From Hydrogenophilaceae bacterium (lineage in GTDB: Bacteria; Pseudomonadota; Gammaproteobacteria; Burkholderiales; Thiobacillaceae), in contig JACAEC010000166.1 in the NCBI GenBank assembly GCA_013389055.1, positions 1-56,700 on the forward strand: a stretch of DNA of 56,700 nt. The letters run 5' to 3'. This document shows positions 8,351-18,128 of this stretch, one piece after another; position 1 is the stretch's first letter; each line of letters opens with the position of its first letter. The notes below the pieces were generated by a model. That model ran no database searches and was not told the DNA's origin. It saw only the letters and a program-made list of their open reading frames with translations. Both the position numbers and the translations under genes were made by a program.

Positions 8351-9010
8351 ATGCCTGACCCTGCCCGCCGTCGCGTTCTCAAACATCTGGCCGCAAGTGG
8401 TATGGCTGTGGCCGGGTTCAGTAGCCCGATCCGCCATGCCCTTGCCACCGGTGCCAGCCCGAGACTGGCCAACGGCATCCATAGACTGGAAGGCGAGGTG
8501 CGCTTCAACGGCAAGCCGCGCCGGGTCGGCGACCTGCTGAGCGCGCCGCTCGAGGTGGTGACCGGCGAGCGCGCCTTGGCCGCCTTCAGCCTGGGCCGCA
8601 ATGCCTACCTGGTGCGGGGCAACAGCCGAATCTCCATCGCCGATACCGATGGCAAGGGCGCCGATGTCTGGGTCGAGGCCGGCCGCTTGCTCTCGGTGTT
8701 CGAGAAGGGCGAGGCCCGGGTGATGACGCCGACCGCGGTGGCCGGCATCCGCGGCACCGGCATCTATGTCGAGACCGAGGCCGAGCGCAGCTATGTCTGC
8801 CTCTGTTATGGCACCGCGGAACTGGCTGCCGCGCACAACGCCGGCCTGCGCGAGACCGTCAGCACGACCCATCACGAATCGCCGCGCTACATTTCGACCC
8901 AGGCCATCTTGCCGGCGCCGGTGATCAACCACACCGATGCCGAACTCATTTTGCTCGAGAGCCTAGTCGGCCGGGTGCCACCGTTCGCGCTGGCAGGCGC
9001 CCATTACTGA
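8351..9010 (+). CDS. Exported FecR-domain protein
   Basis: The 219-residue protein has an N-terminal export signal beginning with a basic stretch (RRRVLKHLAASGMAVAGF). A FecR-like segment follows, with the characteristic VMTPTAVAGIRGTGIYVE about two thirds along. The start at 8351 is supported by AAGGAG at 8341-8346. FecR domains outside siderophore operons are common in small exported proteins of unknown role. No sigma factor or receptor lies nearby, so I do not infer iron signalling. Confidence 0.78.
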   Translation: MPDPARRRVLKHLAASGMAVAGFSSPIRHALATGASPRLANGIHRLEGEVRFNGKPRRVGDLLSAPLEVVTGERALAAFSLGRNAYLVRGNSRISIADTDGKGADVWVEAGRLLSVFEKGEARVMTPTAVAGIRGTGIYVETEAERSYVCLCYGTAELAAAHNAGLRETVSTTHHESPRYISTQAILPAPVINHTDAELILLESLVGRVPPFALAGAHY

Positions 9011-9171
9011 AGAGGTAGCTGGCGTGAGGCGATGCGATGCTGGCACCGAGCTTGACCAAGCACCAAGGCTACCCAGCTCTGGTATGGCTGTACTAGTTCC
9101 GCCTCGTCAAGGGCTCATGCTACCGTGTGCCCATACTATTCAAATAAAACAATGACAACTCAGGGCAGGCG

Positions 9172-11439
9172 ATGACAAAGGGGCTCTTTCGAGAAAGACG
9201 CGTAGCGCTCGCCGGCATCGGTTTTACGCTGGTGATCGGCCTTATGGCGCTGCTCGCCGCCACCACCGTCCTCCACGGCGAATGGGTGGTCGGCCAGATG
9301 CAAGCGGCGGTGGCCGAACACAGCCAAAAGCTGAGCCTGGCCAACTCGATGTACAGCGCGGCCCGGGAACGTTCGTTCAACGCCGTGACCATGATCCTGT
9401 CGGCGGACAAGGCCAAAGCCGATGCCTTGATCCAGCGCCATTCCGCCCTCGCCTCGGAATACATGGCGGCACGCGAGCAACTGCTCGCGCTGCCCCTCAA
9501 CGCCCAAGAGCGCAGCCTGATGGACCAGCAGTTCGAACTGTCGGCCAGCACCGCGCCCCTGCTCAATGAAAGCCTGGACCTGTTCATCATGGGCGATGTC
9601 GAGGCGGCCCGGCGCTTGCTCATCTACGAAATCCTGCCCAGGCAGAATCGACTGCTGGAGGTGCTGAGCCGGCAGGCCGAACTCCAGCATGCCGCCATGC
9701 AGACCCTGCTGACCCGGGTGGAAGACAGCCAGCGGGAGCATAGACTCCTGGTCAGCGGCGTGGGCGCGCTCGCCCTGGCCTTGGCGATCATCGTCGCCGT
9801 CTACATCAGCCGCCGGCTGGCCCTGGCCGAGGATCATGTCTTCGCCAAAACGACGCTGGAGGCCGTCACCGAGGCCGTCGTGGTGACCGACCCGCAGCAG
9901 CGGGTCCGCTACATCAACCCCGCCGCCGAACGCTTGACCGGCCTTGCGCTCGACCAGGCCGTCGACAGGCCGGTCGGCGAGCTACTCAAGCTGACCCCGC
10001 CCGAGCAGCCCGGCTACCCCTTCAAGCTCACCAAGCAAAACGGCCATGTGGTGGATGTGGAATACGCCGTTTCCGACATCCACGGTCATGACCGCCATCT
10101 CGGCGCGGTCTGGGTGCTGCACGATGTGACCTACACCCTGACCATCGCCAGCCAGCTGGCCTACCAGGCCAGTCACGACCCGCTGACCGGCCTGCCCAAC
10201 CGGCGCGCCTTCGAACTGGCCCTGGAAGAAACCCTCAAGGCCAACCGCACCCAGCCGCAGTCGCATGTGGTCGGCTTTCTCGACCTGGACATGTTCAAGA
10301 TCGTCAACGACAGCTGCGGCCACGCTGCCGGCGACGAACTGCTCAAGCAGGTCGGTCGGCTGTTCCAGGACAAGATGCGCGCCAGCGATCTGCTCGCTCG
10401 CCTGGGCGGTGACGAGTTCGGTTTCCTCCTGCGCGGCTGCGGCATCGAGGATGCGAAAAAGGTCGCCGAAAGCCTGTTGGCAGCCGTGCGCGACTATCGC
10501 TTCAACTGGAACGGCCGCCCCTTCACCCTCGGTGCCAGCATCGGACTCAGCGCCATCGAGGAACAGACCACCCACTCCGCCTCGGTCATCAAACAGGCGG
10601 ATTCCGCCTGCTATGCCGCCAAGGACCGGGGCCGCAACCAGGTCTGCGTCTACAGCGCCAGCGACTCGGAGGAGACCGGGCGGCGCGACGAAATGGAATG
10701 GGCTGCACGCATTCAGACGGCCTTGCACGAAGATCGCTTCGTGCTCTACGGCCAGCCCATCATCATGCTCGACAACACGCCGCCGTCGGACATCCGCAAG
10801 GTGGAAATCCTGGTCCGCATGCTTGACCAGGAAGACAAGCTGATCCCGCCCGGCGCCTTCATGCCGGCGGCCGAGCGCTTCAACCTGATGCCGGCGGTCG
10901 ATCGCTGGGTCATCCGTCATGCCTTGGCCTGGGCCGGCAGCGAAGTCGGCAGGCAGTACACCCATATTGCCATCAATCTCTCGGGCGCCTCGGTGGCGAA
11001 TCCCGACCTCTATGACTTCATCGTCGAGCAGATCAATGCGACCGGCGCCAACCCGGCCGTCCTCTGCTTCGAAATCACCGAAAGCGCGGCCATGAGCAAT
11101 TTCAAGCAGTGCGCCGCCTGTATCCAGTCCCTGCGGGAGATGGGCTGCAAGTTCGCCCTCGACGATTTCGGCACCGGCATCGCCTCCTTCTCCTACCTGA
11201 AGAACCTGGGCATGGACTACTTGAAGATCGACGGCAATTACATCCGGGAAATGCAGTACGACCTCTACCATTTCTCCATGACCGAAGCCATCCACCGGGT
11301 CGGCCACGCCATGGGCCTGAAGACCATGGCGGCGTTCGTCGAGACCGAGGAATCGCTGAATAAGCTCAAGGCTCTCGGCGTCGACTACGCCCAAGGTTAC
11401 AAGATCGCCGCGCCGCAGCCGCTCGATAGCTTGAACTAG
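9172..11439 (+). CDS. Membrane-bound GGDEF-EAL cyclic-di-GMP protein with PAS domain
   Basis: The 755-residue protein has a membrane segment at about residues 12-34, a helical periplasmic sensor region to about 190, and a second membrane segment at about 188-208. A PAS domain (about 220-330) is followed by a GGDEF domain beginning [14 protein letters not shown] with an intact GGDEF at residues 412-416. The C-terminal EAL domain reads KVEILVRML at the signature, so the motif is E545-I-L. The catalytic-loop [19 protein letters not shown] (from D664) is retained. Both c-di-GMP synthesis and hydrolysis are possible, but the altered EAL motif leaves phosphodiesterase activity uncertain. Confidence 0.9.
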   Translation: MTKGLFRERRVALAGIGFTLVIGLMALLAATTVLHGEWVVGQMQAAVAEHSQKLSLANSMYSAARERSFNAVTMILSADKAKADALIQRHSALASEYMAAREQLLALPLNAQERSLMDQQFELSASTAPLLNESLDLFIMGDVEAARRLLIYEILPRQNRLLEVLSRQAELQHAAMQTLLTRVEDSQREHRLLVSGVGALALALAIIVAVYISRRLALAEDHVFAKTTLEAVTEAVVVTDPQQRVRYINPAAERLTGLALDQAVDRPVGELLKLTPPEQPGYPFKLTKQNGHVVDVEYAVSDIHGHDRHLGAVWVLHDVTYTLTIASQLAYQASHDPLTGLPNRRAFELALEETLKANRTQPQSHVVGFLDLDMFKIVNDSCGHAAGDELLKQVGRLFQDKMRASDLLARLGGDEFGFLLRGCGIEDAKKVAESLLAAVRDYRFNWNGRPFTLGASIGLSAIEEQTTHSASVIKQADSACYAAKDRGRNQVCVYSASDSEETGRRDEMEWAARIQTALHEDRFVLYGQPIIMLDNTPPSDIRKVEILVRMLDQEDKLIPPGAFMPAAERFNLMPAVDRWVIRHALAWAGSEVGRQYTHIAINLSGASVANPDLYDFIVEQINATGANPAVLCFEITESAAMSNFKQCAACIQSLREMGCKFALDDFGTGIASFSYLKNLGMDYLKIDGNYIREMQYDLYHFSMTEAIHRVGHAMGLKTMAAFVETEESLNKLKALGVDYAQGYKIAAPQPLDSLN

Positions 11440-11596
11440 ACAGCCCCGGCCGAGCCTGGTCCTGTTACAATGCCGGCCAGCGGCATCCGTTCCAGTCCCT
11501 TGCCGCTGTCTCTTTCGACTCGAGTCATCTACCCCATCTGCCTTAGACTGGCGCCAATTCACGGCGACAGGCCGATACCATCCATACGGAAGTGTT

Positions 11597-12958
11597 ATGT
11601 CCTTTGCTAATCTCGGCCTGTCCGAAGCCATTGTCCGCGCCGTCACCGAGCGCGGTTACACCACCCCCACGCCGATCCAGGCCCAGGCCATCCCCGCCGT
11701 GCTCTCGGGCGGTGATCTGCTCGCCGGCGCCCAGACCGGCACCGGCAAGACCGCCGGCTTCGTCCTGCCCATCCTCCAGCGCCTGAGCCAAGAGCCCCGC
11801 CCCGCCGCGGCCCACGGCAAAGCGCCCATCCGCGCCCTGGTGCTCACCCCCACCCGCGAACTCGCCGCCCAAGTGGAAGAAAGCGTGCGCGAATACGGCA
11901 AGCACCTGCGCCTGCATTCCATGGTGATGTTCGGCGGCGTCAACATCAACCCGCAAATGCAGAAGCTGCGCGGCCAGATCGACATCCTGGTCGCCACCCC
12001 CGGCCGTCTGCTCGACCACGTGCAGCAGAAGACCGTGGACCTCGCCCACGTCGAAATCCTGGTCCTGGACGAGGCCGACCGCATGCTCGACATGGGCTTC
12101 ATCCGCGACATCAAGAAGATCCTCGCCCTGCTGCCGAAAAAACGGCAGAACCTCTTGTTCTCCGCCACCTTCTCCGACGAGATCAAGGCCCTGGCCGATG
12201 GCCTGCTCGACAAGCCGGCCTTGATCGAAGTGGCCCGCCGCAACGCCACGGCCGACACCGTGGCGCAGAAGGTCTACCCGGTGGACCGCGACAAGAAGCG
12301 GCAATTGCTCACCCATCTCATCCAGGAAAAGCAGTGGTTCCAGGTGCTGGTGTTCACCCGCACCAAGCACGGCGCCAACCGCCTGGCCGAGCAGTTGCTC
12401 AAGGACGGCATCACCGCCATGGCCATCCACGGCAACAAGAGCCAGGCCGCCCGCACCCGGGCCCTGGCCGAGTTCAAGACCGGCAAGCTGCAGGTGCTGG
12501 TGGCGACCGACATCGCCGCGCGCGGCATCGACATCACCGAGCTGCCGCACGTGGTCAACTACGAGCTGCCCAACGTGCCCGAGGACTATGTCCACCGCAT
12601 CGGCCGCACCGGCCGCGCCGGCTGCGAAGGCGAGGCGGTGTCGCTGGTCTGCGTCGACGAGCACAAGTTCCTGGCCGACATCGAGCGCCTGATCAAGCGC
12701 AAGCTGCCGCGCGAGGTGGTGCCCGGCTTCGAGCCGGACCCCAATGCGAGACCGGAACCGATCCAGTTGCGCAGCCAGGAACACCGTCCCGGGGGCGGAC
12801 GCGGGCACGGCCAAGCCGGATCGCGCACTGGCAGCCAACCTGCCGGTCGTCCCGGCAGCAAGCCCGCCCTAGGCGGCGGCCGCAGCGGCCCGGCCGGCCC
12901 CAAACCTGCCGCCGCCAAACCCTCCAGCATGCACCGCTCCGGCGGCCGTAACCGCTAA
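11597..12958 (+). CDS. rhlE: ATP-dependent RNA helicase, RhlE type
   Basis: This is a 453-residue DEAD-box helicase. The Q-motif region ([14 protein letters not shown]...TPTPIQ) is followed by motif I AQTGTGKT (about residue 49), motif II DEAD at 158-161, motif III SAT, and motif [12 protein letters not shown]. After about residue 385 comes a basic, glycine- and proline-rich tail suited to RNA binding. The overall sequence is closest to RhlE, which acts in ribosome assembly and RNA turnover. It appears monocistronic and is followed by a palindromic repeat rather than a classical terminator. Confidence 0.93.
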   Translation: MSFANLGLSEAIVRAVTERGYTTPTPIQAQAIPAVLSGGDLLAGAQTGTGKTAGFVLPILQRLSQEPRPAAAHGKAPIRALVLTPTRELAAQVEESVREYGKHLRLHSMVMFGGVNINPQMQKLRGQIDILVATPGRLLDHVQQKTVDLAHVEILVLDEADRMLDMGFIRDIKKILALLPKKRQNLLFSATFSDEIKALADGLLDKPALIEVARRNATADTVAQKVYPVDRDKKRQLLTHLIQEKQWFQVLVFTRTKHGANRLAEQLLKDGITAMAIHGNKSQAARTRALAEFKTGKLQVLVATDIAARGIDITELPHVVNYELPNVPEDYVHRIGRTGRAGCEGEAVSLVCVDEHKFLADIERLIKRKLPREVVPGFEPDPNARPEPIQLRSQEHRPGGGRGHGQAGSRTGSQPAGRPGSKPALGGGRSGPAGPKPAAAKPSSMHRSGGRNR

Positions 12959-12969
12959 GCGCTTGCGCC

Positions 12970-13036
12970 GTTCCCGCAAAGGCGGGAACCCAGTCGAATC
13001 AAAAAACCGGGGCCCCGCTTGGCCGCGGGGATGACC
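12970..13036. repeat. Short palindromic repeat region
   Basis: The segment contains TTCCCGC-aaa-GGCGGGAA (12971-12988) followed by GGGGCCCCGCTTGGCCGCGGGG, two adjacent hairpins of a kind widely interspersed in betaproteobacterial genomes. There is no U-tract, so a terminator role for rhlE is doubtful. I see only this copy in the window. Confidence 0.6.
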
Positions 13037-13120
13037 AATAGGCAGGGGGCTTGTTGGCCGGCAGGCGTGACCTAATCGCTACACTGCGCTGGATGCCACC
13101 GCCCAAACCAGGCACTTCTG

Positions 13121-13148
13121 TTGAATTGCCGGTTTGTCGCCCTATACT
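13121..13148 (+). promoter_or_regulatory. Probable sigma70 promoter for the 76-residue protein gene
   Basis: A -35-like TTGAAT (13121-13126) and a -10-like TATACT (13143-13148) are separated by 16 bases and lie just upstream of the gene at 13178. Confidence 0.5.
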
Positions 13149-13177
13149 GTGGCTATCTCTATGAAAGAGAAAGAGAA

Positions 13178-13408
13178 ATGTCACAGAACAGCCTCGCCAA
13201 GCACGGCTACCGCATCCGCACCCGCAGCGGGGTGATCGTCGACAATCTCCAGATCTACGGCAGGAATCCGCAGGAAGCGCAGCAAAAGCTGATGCGCATG
13301 TATCCCGGTTGCACCGTCCTGGAGACGCGTGAGGTGGCGCCTACGTGCAACGCCAATGCCGGCTCCAGTTTCGAGGATGTGGTCGACCTGCTGACCGCCA
13401 GTTCCTGA
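13178..13408 (+). CDS. Small conserved-type hypothetical protein
   Basis: The 76-residue protein reads like a compact soluble domain: YRIRTRSGVIVDNLQIYGRN followed by an amphipathic helix (PQEAQQKLMRMYPGCTVLE). I do not recognise a named family. The start at 13178 is chosen because the purine-rich GAGAAAGAGAA lies directly before it and a promoter-like pair lies upstream; the in-frame start at 13121 would overlap that promoter. It is convergent with the parA gene, 22 bases away. Confidence 0.65.
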   Translation: MSQNSLAKHGYRIRTRSGVIVDNLQIYGRNPQEAQQKLMRMYPGCTVLETREVAPTCNANAGSSFEDVVDLLTASS

Positions 13409-13430
13409 AAGGCTGTTGCAACAACAGCCG

Positions 13431-14195
13431 CTACACCAAGCCCTGTCCCATCAATTCGTCGCACAGCGCCAGGTAATCCTGGGCGCCATGGCTCGCCTGG
13501 GCGTGGTGGAAGACATCCCGGTTGTAGGCCGGGCTCTCGGCGATGGAGACGTTTTCCGCGATCACCGTCTTGCACACGTCCTCGCCGAAGCGTTCGTTCA
13601 TGCGCACGAGGATCTCGCCGCTCATTTTTCTGCGGCGATCGAACCGGGTCAGCAGGTAGCGACGGCCCAGCTTGCGCTTGAGCACCGGCTCCAACAGGTC
13701 CAGGGTCCGCGCCATCTCCTCGGCCGCCTGCAAGGAGAGAAAGTCGGTCGACACCGGGATCAGCACGACATCGGCGGCAAAGATCGCGTTCAAGGACAAG
13801 ACGCCGACATAAGGGCAGCAATCGATCAGCGTCGGCCGCACCCCCTCTGCCTTTTCCAGGACATCCAGCCCGTGGCGCAGCCGGTTGAGCACGGCAGGGC
13901 CTTTGCCGAAGATCGAATCGACCTTCATCATCTGCTGGTGCGAAGGAATCAGGTGACCGATGGCCTCCCAAGGCCGCTGCAACTGCTGCAAGGGAATGGC
14001 GTCCTGATAGAAGGCGAACAGGCTGTGCGCCACCTCGACCCGAGTCGGGTTGTGGACGTGGCTCAAATGGCCCTGCGGGTCCAAATCGATCAGCAACGGT
14101 GACTGGCCCCGCCGGCGCAGTGCCGCCGCCAGATTCAAGGCCGTGGTGGTCTTGCCCACCCCGCCCTTCTGATTGAATACCGCCAGCCTCCCCAC
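13431..14195 (-). CDS. ParA-family ATPase (orphan)
   Basis: The 254-residue protein has the deviant Walker A motif of the ParA/MinD class in FNQKGGVGKTTTALNLAAAL, then IDLDPQGHLS, a Walker B-like region LIDCCPYVGVLSLNA, and VLIPVSTDFLSLQ. The start codon is GTG at 14195 with AAGGATAG just upstream. Such ATPases position chromosomes, plasmids or protein complexes on the nucleoid. No parB or centromere-like repeats are adjacent, so it is an orphan ParA, perhaps for cargo positioning. Confidence 0.88.
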   Translation of the reverse strand: MGRLAVFNQKGGVGKTTTALNLAAALRRRGQSPLLIDLDPQGHLSHVHNPTRVEVAHSLFAFYQDAIPLQQLQRPWEAIGHLIPSHQQMMKVDSIFGKGPAVLNRLRHGLDVLEKAEGVRPTLIDCCPYVGVLSLNAIFAADVVLIPVSTDFLSLQAAEEMARTLDLLEPVLKRKLGRRYLLTRFDRRRKMSGEILVRMNERFGEDVCKTVIAENVSIAESPAYNRDVFHHAQASHGAQDYLALCDELMGQGLV

Positions 14196-14463
14196 GCCTA
14201 TCCTTTCGTATGTCGCTCAAGCCGCGACGGTGATACGTGCCCAAGCCACCCGGAAGTCAGCCATCCCTGCCCATACATCGGCCATCTGCAGGTCGGCCTG
14301 AAGGCTGAACCCAAAACAGCTCGATTTTCGCAATCCCTGGCCCTTGCATCGTCATGCCACCCGGCAGCGATCGACGTGCATTCTGTTCATAGTGAAGATA
14401 CTCTTGCCCTACCGAACCTTGTCAAGAAATGCCTGCATGCGATGACAACCCATAGGAGCGATC

Positions 14464-16953
14464 GTGCGCGCTAAGGTCAGCGCATGCCAGGCCCGCCGCT
14501 TGCAAATCGCCGGCCGGGTCCAGGGCGTCGGCTTCCGTCCCTTCGTCTATCGCTTGGCGCATCGGCTCGGCATCAAGGGCTGGGTGCAGAACGTGACCGG
14601 CCGGGTGCTCGTCCATGCCGAAGCCGATAGCGCTGCGCTCGACGCCTTCGCCGCCGCGCTGATCGACGAGGCGCCGGCCACGGCGCGGCCGGAACTGATC
14701 CATCACGAAATCGCTGCGCTCGAAAACTGCCCGGCATTCAAAATCCTCGACAGCGAGGGCGGCATCCCCGATATCCATCTGCCGCCCGACTGGTTCGCCT
14801 GCCCAGACTGCCTGCGCGAGTTGGACGACCCGCAAGACCGGCGCCATCGCTATCCCTTCATCAACTGCACCCAATGCGGCCCGCGCTACACCCTGATCGA
14901 GCGCCTGCCCTACGACCGCGCCAACACCGCGATGCGCGGCTTTCCCCTGTGCCCGGCCTGCCGCGCCGAATACGAGGACCCGATGCACCGCCGCTTCCAC
15001 GCCGAACCGGTGGCCTGTCCGGTCTGCGGGCCGCATTTGAGCTATGTTGAAGCGCCCGCTTCCACCGTATGCAGGAAAGAGGTGAGCAAAAAGGCATGGA
15101 TTGCCACGTCGGCTACGCCGCCTCGCAATGACGTCATCGCGAGCCCCCGTTACACGAGGATAAACACCGAAGGTGCGTGGCGATCCAGTCCCACCAGCGG
15201 TGACGAGGCCGCCCTGCAAGCCGCCGTCGCCGCCCTCAAGGCCGGCCGCATCGTCGCGGTGAAGGGCATCGGCGGCTATCACCTGATGTGCGCGGCGACC
15301 GATGAAAACGCGGTCGCCGCCCTGCGTCGGCGCAAGCAGCGCCCGGCCAAGCCCTTCGCCGTGCTCTTCCCGCCCGATGAAAAATCACTCAAACAGGCGG
15401 TCGATACGGGCGAGGCCGAGCTCGCCTTTCTGCGCTCCGCCGCCCGGCCCATTCTGCTCCTGACCAAGCGTGCCGACTCGCCGCTCGCACCCGGCATCGC
15501 CCCCGGCCTGAACGAGATCGGCTGCCTGCTGCCCTACAGCCCGCTGCACCATCTCTTGCTCGCGGCCTTCGGTGGGCCGCTGGTCGCGACCTCGGCCAAC
15601 CTCAGCGGCGAACCGGTGCTCACCGACAATGCCGAGGTGCAGGCCCGGCTCGCCCACGTGGCCGACGGCTTCCTCCACCACGACCGCCCCATCGTGCGTC
15701 CGGCCGACGATGCGGTCTATCGCCCCATCGCCGGCCGGCCCCGCCCCTTGCGCCTGGGCCGCGGCATCGCGCCACTGGAATTGAAGCTGCCACAAGCTGT
15801 ACCGCATCCGGTGCTGGCCCTGGGCGCCCACAGCAAGAACGCCATCGCCCTGGCCTGGGACGATCGTGTCGTGCTCTCGCCCCACATCGGCGAACTCAGC
15901 AGCGCCAAAAGCCTGGATACCTTGGCGCAAGTCGCCACCGATCTGCAGCGCATCTATCAGGTGCGCGCCGAGACCATCCTGCTCGACCGGCACCCCGGCT
16001 ACGGCTATCGGCCCTTCGCGCGCAGCACCGGGCTGCCGCTGGTGACCATCTGGCACCACCAGGCCCACGCCTCGGCCCTGGCCTGGGAGTTTCCCGAGGT
16101 CGAGCGGTGGATCGTGTTCGCCTGGGATGGCGTCGGCCTGGGCGAAGGCGACCAACTCCAGGGCGGCGAGGCCTATGTCGGCGGACCTGGCCGCTGGCAG
16201 CGCGTCGCCAGCCTCCGGCCCTTCCGCCTGCCCGGCGGCGACCAGGCCGCGCGCGAATCCTGGCGCGCCGCCGCCGCCCTGCTGTGGGAAACGGGCCAAG
16301 CCGCGTCCTTCGCCCCCGAACTCTTGAAGGCCGCCTGGGACCGCGGCCTCAACAGCCCGGCCAGCACCGCCGTCGGCCGCCTGTTCGACGCCGCCGCCGC
16401 GCTGACCGGCCTTTGCACGACAGCCAGCTTCGAGGCCGAGGCGCCGATGCGGCTGGAGGCGGCGGCCACCTCGTGGTTGGCTGCCGAATGGATTGCCACG
16501 GCGGCTACGCCGCCTCGCAATGACGTCATCGCGAGTCCCCGTTACACGAGGATAAACACCGAAGGTGCGTGGCGATCCATGGCACATCAAGCCGCATCGG
16601 ACGTAGTCATCGAACTGCCCCTGCACAAAGAGCAAGGTCTCTGGCACTGCGACTGGTCCCCCCTGCTGCCTTATCTCGCCGACCCCCAGCGCCCGGCCGG
16701 CGAGCGTGCCGCCGGCTTTCACCTGAGCCTCGCCCACGCCCTGCTGCACCAGACCGAGCGCCTGCGGGAGGAACATGGCATCGGTGATGTCGGCCTCACC
16801 GGCGGCGTGTTCCAGAACCGCCTGCTGACCGAACAGGCTGTGGCGTTATTGGTGGGCGCCGGTTTTCGTGTGCATCTGCCCGAGCAGGTGCCGGTCAACG
16901 ACGCCGGCATTGCCTTGGGCCAGGTGATGGAGTGGCTTACAACTCTTCGTTGA
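14464..16953 (+). CDS. hypF: Carbamoyltransferase HypF, interrupted by two in-frame repeat insertions
   Basis: HypF makes the thiocarbamoyl group on HypE that becomes the cyanide ligand of NiFe-hydrogenase. Domains in order are acylphosphatase (IAGRVQGVGFRPFVYRLA), a zinc-finger region with four CxxC pairs (CPDC, CTQC, CPAC, CPVC), a YrdC-like domain (KGIGGYHLMCAATDE) and a Kae1-like C-terminus (HHQAHASALAWE, GLTGGVFQNRLL). The protein has 829 residues, about 75 more than E. coli HypF. Residues 212-242 and 676-706 are encoded by two 91-bp palindromic repeats and both read WIAT(S/A)ATPPRNDVIASPRYT and so on. The first lies in the linker between zinc finger and YrdC, the second within the Kae1-like part. 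The start is GTG at 14464 with AGGAG five bases upstream. Confidence 0.93.
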   Translation: MRAKVSACQARRLQIAGRVQGVGFRPFVYRLAHRLGIKGWVQNVTGRVLVHAEADSAALDAFAAALIDEAPATARPELIHHEIAALENCPAFKILDSEGGIPDIHLPPDWFACPDCLRELDDPQDRRHRYPFINCTQCGPRYTLIERLPYDRANTAMRGFPLCPACRAEYEDPMHRRFHAEPVACPVCGPHLSYVEAPASTVCRKEVSKKAWIATSATPPRNDVIASPRYTRINTEGAWRSSPTSGDEAALQAAVAALKAGRIVAVKGIGGYHLMCAATDENAVAALRRRKQRPAKPFAVLFPPDEKSLKQAVDTGEAELAFLRSAARPILLLTKRADSPLAPGIAPGLNEIGCLLPYSPLHHLLLAAFGGPLVATSANLSGEPVLTDNAEVQARLAHVADGFLHHDRPIVRPADDAVYRPIAGRPRPLRLGRGIAPLELKLPQAVPHPVLALGAHSKNAIALAWDDRVVLSPHIGELSSAKSLDTLAQVATDLQRIYQVRAETILLDRHPGYGYRPFARSTGLPLVTIWHHQAHASALAWEFPEVERWIVFAWDGVGLGEGDQLQGGEAYVGGPGRWQRVASLRPFRLPGGDQAARESWRAAAALLWETGQAASFAPELLKAAWDRGLNSPASTAVGRLFDAAAALTGLCTTASFEAEAPMRLEAAATSWLAAEWIATAATPPRNDVIASPRYTRINTEGAWRSMAHQAASDVVIELPLHKEQGLWHCDWSPLLPYLADPQRPAGERAAGFHLSLAHALLHQTERLREEHGIGDVGLTGGVFQNRLLTEQAVALLVGAGFRVHLPEQVPVNDAGIALGQVMEWLTTLR
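15097..15187 (+). repeat. Palindromic repeat, family A, copy 1 (inside hypF)
   Basis: A 91-bp element is bounded by inverted ends TGGATTGCCACG and CGTGGCGATCCA, with a near-palindromic centre CGCAATGACGTCATCGCG. It differs from copy 2 at only two positions. It lies in frame in hypF, beginning exactly at a codon boundary. Confidence 0.9.
16489..16579 (+). repeat. Palindromic repeat, family A, copy 2 (inside hypF)
   Basis: The same 91-bp element as copy 1 (89 of 91 bases identical), in the same orientation and the same reading frame. It again begins at a codon boundary and is translated within the C-terminal domain of HypF. Confidence 0.9.
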
Positions 16954-18019
16954 ACAGCAGTTTCCAGGCCGCCTTGTAGGCTACGATGGAGCGCGTCGGC
17001 TCGGGCAATTGATTCAGGAATTGGCGCAGGTTCTGCACATACTCGACCAGTTTGTCCGGGCTTTGCCGATCACCACCCATATCCATCGCGGCAAGAAAGC
17101 GCCAAGGATGGTCATTGATGACCTCCAGCCATTCCTTCTGAATCTGGGCACCACTGGCATTCTGATCCCAGATACGGGCATGACGCTCGTTGCTGATTGG
17201 ATAGACCGAGTTCGGGCCGCCGAAGGCCACATCGAAATAGAGATTGGGGTAGGTCTCGATCAGCTTGCGCACATAGGCCGGGCCGTAGATGCGACTGTGC
17301 TCGGCATAGCGGATCTGGGCCAGATGCGCCCAAATCACCTTGGCCTTGGGGTGCTTGGCCAGCATCTTCTCCAGCGGAGGCAACAGGCCGTCCTCGATCT
17401 CGTAATGAATCTGGAAAGAGCCCTCGGTCTGTTCGGACAGCGCAAACAACGCCTCGCCGGCCGGGCCGTCGATCGGCACGCTGACGTCGCGGTGCAGCTC
17501 GCCCCGCTTCACCTGGCGCGGCGAGGGGTAATGGCGAAACTCGTGCTCGGCCATCAGGGGATAGTTGTCGCGCACCACATGTTGCCGCAGCAGCGCCACG
17601 AACCCCTCAGGGTCTTCGGCAAAGTTCTCGGTGCCGCCGATAGTCGCCGGGATGAAGCGCCAGGGGTCGACCGCCACCACCCGGCCGGCGGCGTCCGACC
17701 AGCCCCGCTTGGTGTCGTGCGAATAGGCGATGAGGGCGACGCCGAGCTCGTCCATGCCTTCGGCAAATCGCCTGATCTCCAGCTTGCCGGTATTGAAGCT
17801 GGATTCGATATCGATGATCGGTACCTGGCCCGTCGCCTTCACCGCATTGACCCGCGCTCGCCAGTTGCGCTTGAGCGCATCGAGATCGAAGGGAATGGCC
17901 GGCGTGATGTCATTGGCCACCATGTCGGTCGCCGGCAGCGGGCTCAATTCTGCCCAGGCGGAGGTGCTCATCAGAACCAGTCCAAGCAGCACAATGTGTC
18001 GCATCAATCTGGCGAACAT
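16937..18019 (-). CDS. Exported amidohydrolase-like protein (paralogue A)
   Basis: The 360-residue protein has a signal peptide (RHIVLLGLVLMSTSAWA) and a TIM-barrel amidohydrolase-2-like sequence. Conserved segments shared with paralogue B include MAEHEFRHYPSP, FQIHYEIED, VIWAHLAQIRY and YGPAYVRKLIE. The usual first metal motif (DxHxH on strand 1) is replaced by IIDIESSF, so catalysis is uncertain. The start at 18019 is preferred over 18025 because AAGGGG is then six bases upstream. Its 3' end overlaps the hypF 3' end by 17 bases (convergent). It is divergent from hypE. Confidence 0.78.
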   Translation of the reverse strand: MFARLMRHIVLLGLVLMSTSAWAELSPLPATDMVANDITPAIPFDLDALKRNWRARVNAVKATGQVPIIDIESSFNTGKLEIRRFAEGMDELGVALIAYSHDTKRGWSDAAGRVVAVDPWRFIPATIGGTENFAEDPEGFVALLRQHVVRDNYPLMAEHEFRHYPSPRQVKRGELHRDVSVPIDGPAGEALFALSEQTEGSFQIHYEIEDGLLPPLEKMLAKHPKAKVIWAHLAQIRYAEHSRIYGPAYVRKLIETYPNLYFDVAFGGPNSVYPISNERHARIWDQNASGAQIQKEWLEVINDHPWRFLAAMDMGGDRQSPDKLVEYVQNLRQFLNQLPEPTRSIVAYKAAWKLLFNEEL

Positions 18020-18128
18020 GAACATCCCCTTGAAAGAAATATCCGGCCGGACACTAGCCGCAGCACACCCAGACTCGCCATAATCCGGCGACGAGATACT
18101 AACTATGCCGAGCTTATCCTGACAACTC

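Noticed and set aside
9982..11646. A 554-codon open frame antisense to the GGDEF/EAL gene
   Set aside because: The sense strand encodes intact GGDEF and EAL domains; the antisense product has no recognisable motif.
12970..13036. Rho-independent terminator of rhlE
   Set aside because: The hairpins have no T-tract on the plus strand and look like an interspersed repeat.
13431..14195. Plasmid or chromosome partition locus
   Set aside because: Only a ParA-type ATPase is present; there is no parB, no parS-like iterons and no replication gene.
15097..16579. Insertion sequences inside hypF
   Set aside because: The elements are only 91 bp, encode no transposase and form hairpins; they are small palindromic repeats, not IS elements.
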